From: Dipteris shenzhenensis
Lineage: Eukaryota; Polypodiophyta; Polypodiopsida; Gleicheniales
DNA length: 64,000 bases
Reading direction: 5' to 3' (one strand)
Assembly (NCBI GenBank): GCA_047967505.1
Contig: CM106540.1
The translations under genes were made by a program, and so were the position numbers. Of this stretch, positions 1-12,500 are shown one piece after another (within the stretch, counting starts at the first letter, position 1; every line of letters begins with the position of its first letter). The notes under the pieces are model-generated. The model did no database searches. It was not told the origin of the DNA and worked only from the letters and a program-made list of their open reading frames with translations.

Positions 1-469
1 CATCCCATTGTATAAATGCTACTATTGTAGGAAGAGAACCTAATGCTACACGTCTTCCCCCAAATCAAGTGCCCTATTTATGCCCCATGCATTGCTCTGG
101 GTTGCAGAAGCGTGTTAATGCAAGAATTTCATATTTCAGCCTGAAATTATGGCTTTGAAAAGTGTTTCCCAGGCAGAAGCTAGGTAGCATGTCATTCGTT
201 CAGTCCTCAAAAGGTAGAATCTTATGGTATCTTGGCCCTACAAACTGGACCCAAAGTATATGCCTGCTGATTCTTTTTACATCTGGCAAGCATTTAAAAC
301 TGCAAGTTATTCGTTGTAGTATCGCATTAGTTTATAAATGTTCTACAAGAAATACAAGAGATACATTACCGCACTAGATTCTAACTGTTCTAAAAGATAC
401 ATAATATACATACAAAGTCAACAAACAATCGAATTTAGTTGATGAATCAAGCACATTCTTATTGAGCAC

Positions 470-547
470 CTGGGCAATGGTCAATTGCCTTTGTTCCCTT
501 CTTCTATTTCGCTTCCTTTGCAAGTAATAGGGCTTAATCAGGTAGGC
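470..547 (-). CDS. DNAJ13: DNAJ13 exon: IKPYYLQRKR basic segment
   Basis: 78 nt, 26 codons, phase 0 to 0: AYLIKPYYLQRKRNRRREQR, then QLTIAQ. It matches [20 protein letters not shown] of the plant protein. The acceptor is ATGCAG and the donor is CAG|GTGCTC. The rest of the C-terminal coiled coil and DUF3395 domain would be below coordinate 1; I do not recognise it in 1-469. Confidence 0.88.
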
Positions 548-3500
548 CTGCATCACCAAACCAACATGCTACTTATTCCCTTGAAAATAAAGCTCTTTCC
601 TTTTTCTTTCACAAACTGGTTCTTTTATGTTGTAAATTGTATACAAAAGTTAAGGAGTGCTTCTTCCCGACATTAAGCAAAGTAACTCTCAAACCAAAAG
701 CACAATCAGTAAAAGCAAGTAGAACGAGTGCAACAATGTGGCTGTTCACCTTACAAGGAGTTCCCTAAGTCATAAAAATGATTCAGACAAAAACCAGGAT
801 GTCTAACACTTTAAGCCATGGAACCTTACCTTGCAAGAAACAAAAGCCATGACTCCTTCAATATGCCCTGAAGGCTACTCCAACTATTTTGGTTGTGTTT
901 ATATTTCATGTAGTTCCAAACTATTGTGCCTAGTTTTTTTTTCATGAAAAAGACTTCTATTAAGTAAGAACAAAAACCCGCGAGAGCAAGCTCAAAGCGG
1001 AATACATCATGAAATCATGAGGATAATAAAAAACCCCCTCAGAGTGAGGTGGAAAGAAACCAAGGCTGAGGCTGAAAGTGCCATCTCAACCCTGTAGTAG
1101 ATTCAGAGAAGAAAGGAGAATCCTTCCATTCCCTGAAGAAAGAAACCCTCCTAGCTGAGGCTGCACGGGAGTCCCCCTGCATACCCGTCCATACGGCCAT
1201 CAGAGTGTGTACGATGTCTGTCCAGATACTAGCCAATGTGTACCTAGTTTTAAAGCCTCATAGACCACAAATTCTACCTTATTGGTTGCCACTCCAAATC
1301 TTTGTAAGGCCCATTTTTATGGTCCATGGGAGCAAGTAAATTAGTAAAAAAGAAATTCCTCCCATGGATAGGATGGAAGGAATTACTTCTAAAGGCCTCA
1401 ACAAAACAAGCCACTTTTGCTCGGTAAAGTCATCATCTTTACTAATAACTACAAAGATCCACACCCATACCACAGATACAGGTTGTCCTAATGGCAACTC
1501 CTTGCGCTCTTGAGCTCTCCAAGAAGCTTGACAAATTGAAACCGGCCTTCGATAAACAAAAGGGCAGTGATCTTCTTCTACTCAGTCATAAACTTCATAA
1601 ATAGCCACAATGCAAGCTTCAGTCACTTCAATCACTTAGCACAACTTAGAAACAAGCTTCAACAACAACAAAGGTGAGGCTAGAATGCCCCTGCTCAATG
1701 AAAATAGTACACAGTGCACCCACTGGCCCCAAATGCCTTGGCGCCCCTTACAGTATTTATTTAATGCTTCTGAATGGAAATGCTTTACAACAAGGGTTCA
1801 ACCTTGCACTCCTCCTCTTTGCAAATCCTCTACTTGTCTTCAAGGCATCTAATCCTAGTGCACCACTAGAATTCCCACTCGCAAGGCATACTCAGGCATT
1901 CACTTCTGATTTGACACAACTTAGAGGCATTCCGGCATCCAAACCACTGGCAAACTGAGCTCAAGGCAGCCTCAAGGCTATCACATGCATCCACACTGTC
2001 CTTAGGCCTTCCACAGGATCACCCTTGCCTTTGGGTGCTTCCTAGAACCTGTTGGAGTCCTGAAAGGACTGCACACAACACGCATGCACTGCAAAAAGCT
2101 GCAAAGCAAGAAAGAACAAGGAAAAACTGAACCTGGAACCAACTCCCGCTGTCTGTGGTAGAGGGGTGAGCTCCTTCCTCGCACCAATCCTCTGTCCACG
2201 CTCCCCACAGGGTGCAAGGGTCTTCCAGCAATCAAGAGAAGAGAGAAATGAAGGTAGAGAGCGGAGGGTGAACAAGAAAGAGCTGTAGAGGAAAGATGGT
2301 TCACAGATCAGCCCCGAAATGATTGCCTCGGGATCTGTGCCTGAGTCCTCCTAAGAGAAGGTGCCAAAAGCAATAGGAAAAGTTCCTCCTACAGCCTGCA
2401 CTGGTCCAAAACAGCTCCAAAAGCCACCACGCAGCCAAAAACATGTGCACAAAGGTCCAACACAGCAAAAGACAACCCTAGGCACCTGCTGGAGGCAGCT
2501 GAACACGTCTATACGGATTCCATACAACCGTGTGGAAGTCCGTACAATCCGTACGAACATCTTCAAAAAGTTCAGAAATGACTTCTAGCGCTTCCTAGAA
2601 GTGCGTACTAGCCTTGGAACAATCAAAACACAGTGAAAACGGCTTAAAACAGCTGAAAACATGCTTGAAACAGCTCAAACAGCCCAAAAACTGCACAAGA
2701 ACAACTGAAAACGTCCAACACCTCTGGGAGAGTGAGGGGAGAGAGATGGAAGGTGGGGGAAGGGCATGCATACACATGCATGACAAATGGCATCTCCTCC
2801 TTGCCATTTGCCCCTTCATTAAAGTCCTAACCCCCATACCAAGGACAACGTTGGTTGTCCTTGGGCCCAACTTTTAGACCCCTCTTTTAAAGCCTTTGCC
2901 TTGCCCCTAGGACCTAGTGGTGCACCTAGACTTTGCCCTTAGGAACTTCTAGGAAGTGTGCACTTCCTCTAGCCAATCCCTCACGGCCAACCTATTACAG
3001 CACTTAACCATGGTTAACCTTGGGTTAAGCGTAGGTTGGGTTACGAAGATACTTTACATCACTTTTCACGTCCTCATTACACAAATATCAATCTTGATTG
3101 ATCCTATGCAAAGTGTGTTTGCATTAGGGATGTTTCCAATAACGTGTTACGCTGGTGTGAGCCAAAGTAGGGAAGGAAATGCATAAACAGTTTATGTTCT
3201 AAATTGAATGACCATATCCTTGGACCACCAGCCCAAAGGCCCATTGTGTGCTCAATCATGATTATCCCAACAAAAACCATATGATAAGATGAAAGGAATA
3301 ATTATATCCGACATGAATTGTTAGAGGCCAACTATCCCAACATCACAACGATGTTACTTAAACCTGGCAGTTCAACCATGGAAATATAATCACACAGGGC
3401 CATCCGATAATTCCGCTAATAGTAAATGCAACTGCTGTGCTCCTACTTTCACAAAAATCTCGTTAAACTATCAAGCACAGTCTGTTGCAGGAGTTGCAAG

Positions 3501-6500
3501 CTCAACAATCAAGTGGTAACTTTAGAGGCAAGGCTAGCCCCATCATATATTTCATGAACCTAGAACCCATTCCTTCCGGCCATCTTGAAGATAACACATC
3601 ACCAATACTATACAGAGAATGAGCTTGTTCCAAGCCCCATAAAATAGCACTATAAGCATCATTGCATTTGTAGGTTGAAAATAGACTGATCCCACACTTC
3701 AAAAGAACAGTATTGCTATCATCCCATAACATATTAAATATCTAATCATTTGCAGAAAACTTGCCTTCCATTACCTCTAAACACCAAAAGCACATACCTT
3801 AACAAAGGCGTAAAGAGAAGAAGGAATTATCAATGCCCCTGCAGCAGCAAAAGGGTTCACAGTTCTTGATAGTAGAACCTGACAGAATAAATTTTGATCA
3901 AGAAGATAGCCAGCATATAAACTCGCAACGCCTAATATCAATTAAGCTCAATTACAAATGCAAAGCAAGAAAAGTTCATCAGAATTCAATATGCACTACG
4001 ATCTCCACAGCTGCATTCAAATTGAGCTCACTATGAAAGTAAATATGAGCAATGACTTTTCCATATTCTCATGTTGTGCTCACTTCCCAATTAAAGGTAG
4101 CAAAGGCATTAAAGGCACATCCTTCTTAGATTCAACGTTTTATTTAAGCAGTAAGGCTATTGGATCCATGCAGTCACAGATCTCACCCAACTGAGGATCA
4201 ACACATGTTTGGGTTTTCAGTCAAAGCTTGTGGAATACACAGCCACAATGTAGAAAGTGCAACTCACATAACTGGAAATCTGTGTCAGCTCTCCAACCCA
4301 ACATGTTAGTCTCCTCTATTATAGCTTCAGAGCTAAAATTCCTAGTGGAAGACCCTATTTCTAGACATGAAGGTATCGAATTTCTCCGCAAGATGCCCAG
4401 TTATGTTCTGGAAACTTCACCCAGCTTTAAGTCGTGTTCTGCAATCACTCATCTGCCTCAATATCCTACATTTGTCCCCCATATTGAAGGGTATCTCTTA
4501 ACAGCAGAGAAATATTCTCCCTCACACTTGGACCCTCAGCACCATCATCCCAATCCATAAGGCAAGGGATTCCATGATGCTAGAAAACTACCGGACCGTT
4601 ATGATCGGGCATGTCGGTGGATAGAGGAGATGATGAGCATGATGGAGTGAAACAGGGTTGCTCATTAACATCGCCCTTGTTTTGCTTATATGTTGATGGG
4701 CTCATCACCTTCAACAAGGCACCAAATGAGATGGTCGCATCCTATACGTACCTAGGGGTTCTCGTTCTTCAAAGACTAGCTTTATGCACCGATTGAGCAG
4801 AGGGTATGCTGTACTTGCCAGACTCAAACGTCAACGCTGTTAGTCCCACTTTCAAGACCCCAGCACCAAGTCTCTCCTATTCGACTCTCTTGTTTGCCCA
4901 ATTGGGATGCGTGGGAATCCCTTTGGGAGACAAATCTATCGGAGTAGACTATTCCCGTATAGAAAGACTACATGTTCTAATTCTTGCACGAACGATCCAT
5001 AGCAAGTCATCAGTCCAACGCCATACATTGCTAGCAAAGTTTGGGGCCACCCCTCTCTAGCTTGATGCATCTTTCTAAGTGCTCACGTATTCTCACATAT
5101 TCAAGGACGTTGACACACTACATCTAGACTATGTAGGCTACCTTGACTTGCCCTAACCCAGTCTATGGTGTTAGGGACCAAGGGGGATCAAAGCCTGGTA
5201 TGGTTGGACATGCAGATGGTTAGCAGGCGCTCGGGTATCGTCCCTTGAAGCTGTCTCACATAACTGTTTCTTCTTTGTATAAGGTTCTTCAGCCCTTGCC
5301 TTGGGTTTCGCAACGGGCAAACAACCTTTGGCATATGAATCCTCTGCACAATGGTGGCAACGGAGATTGCGAGGGATTAGGAAATCTAAAATTCCACTTC
5401 GACATCAAGTTTTTCTTTGGAGAATATTGTTAGGAGTCCTTCCATCTAGACAGTTTCCGTCACATAGACATGTTGCTCCATCTGTTTGTCACATATGCTT
5501 GGCTCCACAACAGTCAGTGCCTCATCTTCTTTGGCATTGCTCTCACACACGTGACTTTTTGGGATTGTTGCGCCAACATTTACACACCAAATTTTCCAAT
5601 GCTGCTTTTGGAAAATCTTTCTGGTTATTTGGGATTCACCCACAGAGACAGGGTTTTGATTTGTTTTTTGTATGGGTTCGATATTGGGTACTTGATAGAA
5701 AATGAGGGAGCAGGATGTAAGAGAGCAAGAGAGTGAGCTGAATGTAAGCGTGCAATAGAAGAGATGAACAAAGTACAAGAGGGATAAGGTTTTGTCTAAG
5801 TGACAAAACCTTATCCTATTCACTAACCGTAGTTAGTGAACTAACTGTGGTTAGGGGGAAAAACCTCTAAATGAGGAAAAAGTACCCCTAACCCACTTAT
5901 TGGCATTACATTGGTCACTGCCTAGATATATCAATAATTCTAACACCCCCTGCAGTGCCAATGTCATGTACAAGGAAAAGATCAATCACCAAAAGAAGAT
6001 AAGTTCAAGGCACTGCAAAATGCCTCAAACTTAAAGATTTCAAAGCTGAATTGAAGGCCACATTTGACATGATAGATTTTGGCATGTTCCATTTCTACTT
6101 GGGGATCCAGTTCACACAAGAGAGACATGGCATCGTTATGTCTCAATCCAAGTATGTGCAAAAGCTCTTGGATAGATTCAACATGCAGGATTGCAAGCCT
6201 ACAACCACTCCTATGGAGCCAGGGCTGAAGCTTACTTAGTATGATGCAAGTGAATCAGTGGATGCCACACTCTACAGCCAGGCTGTTGGATGCCTCATTT
6301 ATCTGTGTAATACACAGCCAGATATTCAGTTTGCAGTATCTGAGGTGAGCAGGTACATGCACAGCCCAAAGACAACACATTGGCAGGCTCTAAAACGCAT
6401 CTTTCGTTACTTGCAAGGCACGGAGTCTTTTGGCTTGATATTTCCCAAGGGGGGTGACTTGCAGATGCATGCTTACAGCTTCATTTGAGCCTGTGAGCAG

Positions 6501-9500
6501 TAAGTCATCTACATAAAGAATGATGACTAATATATCCCCCCTATCCTTCTTGATGTAGAGGGTGCTTTCCGTTGGACTGTTTTGCAGCCCCTTGCTGGTC
6601 AGGAAGGCATGAATCTTGGCATATCATGCACGTTGGGCTTGTTTCAGCCCATACAAAGCTTTATTCAACTTGCAAAGTTTGTGTGCATCACCCGAAAGTT
6701 CAAAGCCTATAGGTTGTTTGACATAAACCTCTTCCTGCAAGTCCCCATTAAGGAAAGTTTTTTTATGTCCAATTGATGGACATTCCAAACAAAATTTGCA
6801 GCCAATAACGGACCTTATGGTTGTCATCCAGGATGTAGGAGCAAAAGTCTCCTCATAATCTATGCCCTTCTTCTGTGCATAGCCTTTGGCAACCAGCCTT
6901 GCCTTGTACCTATCAATGGACCCATCTGGCTTCCTTTTCACTTTAAAAACTCACTTGATACCAATGGCATGCTTACCTGGTGGCAAATCCACAACATCCC
7001 AAATCTGATTTTTCTCAATGGACTGCAATTCATTGTGCATGGCATGCATCCAATGCACATTATCCTTTGCTTCTTCAAAAGAGTCAAGTTCTTCTTCATC
7101 AAGAAGAGTTCAAGAAGAGTACCTGCATAAGATGTCTCAACTGAAAGAGCCCCCCTGCATGCCTTCCTACACTACAAGTCCTGTCAGGCAATGAGGCCTT
7201 AAGCCTACTCTCCCTGAGAGTCTGTAGCAACCAATTCGGGACTGTTTTGGTTGTGTGTATCTCTTGAATCTCTTGCTTGACGACTTCATCCACAACCTGC
7301 AGAGGTACAAAATCAGCCTGTGGCAATGGGGTACAGGTTATGGGATCCCGTTAAACGGAAGATTATACGCAGCAATGATGTCATCTTTAAGGATCCGGGC
7401 ATGTGGATGAGAAGGAAGTTGCTGTAAATTCTGATTTTCAGCATGAGCCTCAGGGGGGGAACCAAATGCTATAGGAAGCATCCCCTCAAAAACATCATCT
7501 AAAGAAGCTGGAATTGTAAATTCAGCATGTGTATGTGCTGAATTTTCTGAAAATATAACATCTCTACTCACAAAAATCTTGCGGGAAGCAAGATTATAGA
7601 GACGATAGCCTTTGCTTTGTGAACTGTACCCAACAAAAATGCATTTAAGTGCCTTATCTGAAAACTTATGTCGAAGCTCCACAGGCATGTGGGCATATGC
7701 AACACAACCAAAAACCCTGAAGCGATCCACTGAAGGCGTTCTCCCTTGCATGCCTCATAGGGAGTGATTGTCCTCAAAGCCTTTGTGGGAGCCCGATTCA
7801 AAACATAGTTTGCACACATGAGGCCTTTGAGCCAAAACCTGTGAGGCAACTTTTTACTGGTAAGCATGCATCTATCCATCTCCATAAGAGTGTGATTCTT
7901 GCGCTCAGCTTTACCATTTTGCCGAGGTGTAAACCTCACTGTAAGCTAATGCGTGATGCCTTTCTCCTTCGAAAATGCCTCAAACTCATGAGACATACAA
8001 TCCCCCCCTCTATCTATGCGAAGTCTCTGCACCCCGAGTCCTGTCTCATTCTCAACCATAGCCACAAAGTGTTTGAAATGCATTAACACTTCCGATTTTG
8101 CCTTAAGACCATAGACCCAGGTGTAATTGGTGAAGTCATCTATGAATGTAACATAATAGAGATAACCATAGGTGTCCTCATGGAACCGCAGACATCACTG
8201 TGTATGAGCTGTAATTTTCGTGTAGCTCTCACTACACCATCCTTCTTAAAAGGAAATCTATAGGATTGTACGAAAAGACGGCATTGTACGGCTGGAGTGT
8301 ACGACGCATGTGTAGAGATGTACAGACGCCTGCGCTACATTGTACGGACGCTTAACGAGGGCTGTACAGAAGCAGTCCGTACTGTCGGGCTATAGGGACA
8401 ACTTCGGCAAAGTTGTACAAGATGGGTGCACTTGCAGGTACGGAGCAGTACGGATGACTATAGCGGGGTGTACAGAAGGAACAACGCGGGCTGTACGGAT
8501 GGCTGCACAGGTCGCCTCTGAAGATGCAGGTACCGGCTGGGCTCTCCCAAGCTTGGAATGGAGAGTGACTAGTGAGAGCTACCCTTGGCATGTCGCTTGC
8601 TTGACAGTCTGTAACTCAAGTGTATACGACGTCACAGGAATGCTCGAGTCGATTTGCATTTGTTCTAGCATGTCATTCTTAGTCTCCCCAAGCATAGTAA
8701 TGACATTTTTGTATATAGTGAAGCCCTTCTTGGCAAAGAAAGTTCTAGATTCTATTTCTGTGGAAAAGCGCGCGAGCGGGGAAGAGATCTAAGACACACA
8801 CGCACGCACAGCGTGAAAAGATTTTTCTTTTATATTAAAGAGTCACAATCCCAAAGCAGGATCCGCTCAAGTACATCAAGAGAAGATGTCAAGATATGAC
8901 AAATATACATCATGATCAAAAGAACCTGTTTGCAAGCAATCAAAAAAAGATTGCTGCAAAGAGTGCATGAAGAAATAGTATAGGGGGAAAACGGGAGCAC
9001 CAAAGACTATGATTTCTATCTTTCCAGAGAGTCGATAGTGCTGTTAGAATTATTGATATATTCTAGGCAGTGACCAATGTAATGCCAACAAGTGGGTTAG
9101 GGACACTTTTCCCTCCTTTAGAGGTTTCTCCCCCTAACCACAGTTAGTTCACTAGCTACTGTTAGTGAATAGAATAAGGTTTTGTCACTTAGACAAAATC
9201 TTACCCCTATTGTACTTTGTTCATCTCTTCTATTGCACACTTACGTTCAGCTCACTCTCTTGCTCTCTTGCATCCTGCTCCCTCATTTTCTATCATTTGG
9301 TATTAGAGCAATTCGATCTCCTGCCCTTGCTAAGCTCCTTCAACCTGCTTAGCATCCCACCACGTGAATGCCTGCAAGGCTATACAACAGAACATGCCAT
9401 TCTTACAAAATAGATTGATGAGCTGAATAGAATCAAGCGATGGCATTGGAATCAACAGAAAAATGGAGGCTAAAAGCCCACATGAAAGAGACATCCTCAT

Positions 9501-12500
9501 GGGTAGACAGAGAAAAAAATGCAAGCCCACCACGCTGATCCAAGAGACCTATTGGACATTGTGTCAAAACAGTACGTACGTACGTACATACATATAGGGA
9601 ACACCCAATTGGACACTGCTGGAAAGCTACAAAAGATAATTTTGGGATTGAGGAGCCACAAATTGAAACGGTATTGTAGTGGGGAAAGATGACAAAAAAA
9701 AAGCTTCTTGTTGTTAAACTCCATGCACTTTTCACAAAACAGCAGCTCTGAAGGGAACTAATGGGGACTTACCACTTTCTATTGGAGAAATAATAGCCAA
9801 AGAGTGTGTTTTGGTGAGTTGTACTAGGAGTTCTAGTAGTAGCTTTATGTGTGAGTGCCACATGTCACCTTGGGAGTTATCCCATATACATTTGGTAATA
9901 TAAGTGTGTGTGCCTATTCTATAAAGGCTTGTACTTCACATGTCACATCAATGAATGAATGAAAGCCTCAAGCTCTCTAAGTCGTGTGAGTACTTTCATC
10001 TCCATTATGTTTTCATTTGAGTATCACTACCTCTCACCCTAGCCTAACTTCTCTCCCTCTCTTCCTCAACACCATGTTTCTAACATGGTATCAGAGCAGG
10101 TCGTCCCTACCCTAACATGTCCTGCCACGTCATCTGCTAAATCTCTAGGTTGCATTTCTTGCCACCCTGAGCGCTCTAGGTTCCCTTGGCGGCCTCTTGG
10201 TTTGCTGGTCGGCACACTTCTCAAGGCACATGTGCACGTATGGTCACCCGAGGTCTTTGTCAAGCCTTTCATCGTTGAAAATCAATGTTTTGGTGGTGCT
10301 GCTACATAGTCGACTACCTCTGAGCTACTTTTTCAGTGCTTCGAGTGTTTGAAGCCATTTTTGTGGAGAAACAGGCGACTGCAAGAGTTGTTGCCGCCAC
10401 TACACAACGTGTTGAGGAACTGCCGCCTTGCCGCTCAATTCGACACCAAATCTGCATCCGTTGGTCGCCATTCCAATAGTCACACAGTCGACTGCTCAAA
10501 TACACCACCATCAGCCTCAGCTCGCTGCCATCAAGTCTCCTCACTCCAGCTCCCACCACGCACCGACCTACATGCCGTGGTATTGCTGCCCACGCAGCTC
10601 AGCCAAACAACGTTGCCTGCCTTCATGAAGCCCTCTTACATCACGATTTCCTTGTCTTCAAGCTCCCTGCTCGTGGAGAAGTTCAAGGGGGAAGGATTCC
10701 CAACAGGGAAACAAAGATGCAGTTGCTTCTTATGCGTGAAGGAGTTTGGGACGTCGTTCAGGAAGACCACTTTGATACCATTGATCAGCAACAACGCAAA
10801 ATCTGAAAGCAACAGAATACAAGAACAATTGCTCTCATTGGTTTTTGTTTGGCTGACTCTCTCATTCATCATGTGGATTTCAAGTCAACTGCTAAGGAGA
10901 TTTGGGATCACTTTGAGAGCTAATTTGGTAAAAAAATCACCAACTCTAAAGTCTTTTTGAAACTCAAGTTCTATGTTTTGAAAATGGAAGAGAGTGAAGA
11001 GTTGAGTGATCATTTAGCAAGATTTCAGTCTCTTGTTCAACAACTCTCAAGCTTGAAAAGCCCGCCAGATGATGAGGATAAAATGGTTGTCCTTATGAAG
11101 AGTATGCAAGGGATACCTTGGTTTGAGCAGACCCTTGAAGTTCTACGTCTTGCCACTACCACGTTTGATGATATGGTGGCTCTACTTATTGAAAAGGACC
11201 GCCGTAATAAAGATGCCATTATTGCCTCTGCTCGTGATCATGCTTGCTTCCACAAGCAAATGGAAGACGAATAAAAATATTATTTGCAGATTTTGTAAAA
11301 AGGACATGTTGAAGCTCATTGCTTCAAAAAGAAGAAACAAGAACAACAGAAGCACCATGCCAATCTCATTGTTGAAGACCAAGCCGAACCTGAAGATCCC
11401 CCTGAGTAGATACATGCAGCCACTGCTGAGTTTGACGGCCTCTTTGCTATGGAACATTATGACTAGGATTCTAGGCCCTATACGATGTGTGTTTTTAAAT
11501 TGAGTCAATAAAGGTTCTCTGCCTTGAGTAGTCCCTCTAAAATGATTGTATTTGGAGTCAATAAGGGTACTCTGCCTTGGGTTGTCCCCCAAAAATGATC
11601 GTATGTCTTTTACTTTGGTATGATTGTATTGACCACCGAGTTCAAAGTAAGGGGGGGGACGAGTGATGATCTACTCTTGCGATCGCAAGCTGACTGAGAA
11701 ACGGGAGGTGTCGAATAGTTGGACTTGCTCTTTGCAGTATTGTGGTGGAGGGGGGGGTCTACTCCTTGCATGTTGGGTCTCACACTCTTTGCTCAGAAGG
11801 GGGTGTTGGAGTGTGTTTTGGTGTGATGTACTAGTAGTAGTTTTATGTGTGAGTGCCACGTGTCACTTTGGGAGTTATCCCATATACATTTGGTGATACG
11901 AGTGTGTGTGCCTATTCTACAAAGGCTTGTACTTCACATGTCACATCAATGAATGAATGAAAGGCTCAAGCTCTTTTAGTCATCTGAGTCCTTTCATCTC
12001 CATTATGATTTCATTTGAGTATCATTACCTCTCACTCGTGACTCTAACCTACCTTCTCACTCTCTTTTCGTCAACACCATGTTTCTAACAATTTCAAGAG
12101 GAGTTGAAGAAGAAGCCATGATGAAGATAAAGAAATCAACATTTCATGGGAAGGGGGCTATGTATAAATGGGAAGGTTATCATCTAGCAACAAATAAGAG
12201 AGAGTGGTTTGAGCAAACATTAAGACTCTATATGGGGATATTATGGGCCTTTCCACACAATTTTATCGAGACCCTGCAAATAGGACATTGTCTGTTATGT
12301 AGATAGCCCGGTGTGTAGAGAAAGGCCTCCTAGTATTACACGGTTAAATATGGGAATCTAGATATGGAGAGGAGACCTGCATGTTAGGAGCAGTACCAGC
12401 ATGAAGAGGGTTTGCTGTGCTTGGCAGATCAGACTATACTTTAAGAGAGAAAGATTGTGGAGGTAGGGGCAGGTTTTGCCGGTGGGGGCATGGACATTGG

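Larger units (their letters stand above)
9802..12090 (+). mobile_element. Gag-only LTR retrotransposon (TR-GAG-like)
   Basis: Two direct LTRs (9802-10085 and 11804-12090, roughly 90% alike by eye, both ending TTTCTAACA) flank only 1.7 kb. The left LTR is followed by a perfect Met-tRNA PBS and the right LTR is preceded by a G-rich polypurine tract (AGAAGGGGG). The interior encodes a copia gag but no protease, integrase or RT. Size and content fit TR-GAG-type non-autonomous elements, or a copia that lost pol. The first few bases of the left LTR (expected TGTTGG) are diverged, and I could not confirm a target-site duplication. Confidence 0.8.

Noticed and set aside
1-469. C-terminal DNAJ13 exon in the first 469 bases
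   Set aside because: No minus-strand stretch resembles the expected coiled coil or DUF3395 sequence; all frames break quickly.
3502-3732. 76-codon minus-strand frame as another DNAJ13 exon
   Set aside because: No resemblance to the family, and the flanking exons (3798-3878 and 470-547) already join in phase with contiguous homology.
9298-10097. tRNA-like TGGTATCAGAGC words as possible tRNA genes
   Set aside because: Only the 12-nt primer-binding complement adjoining LTR ends; no cloverleaf around them.
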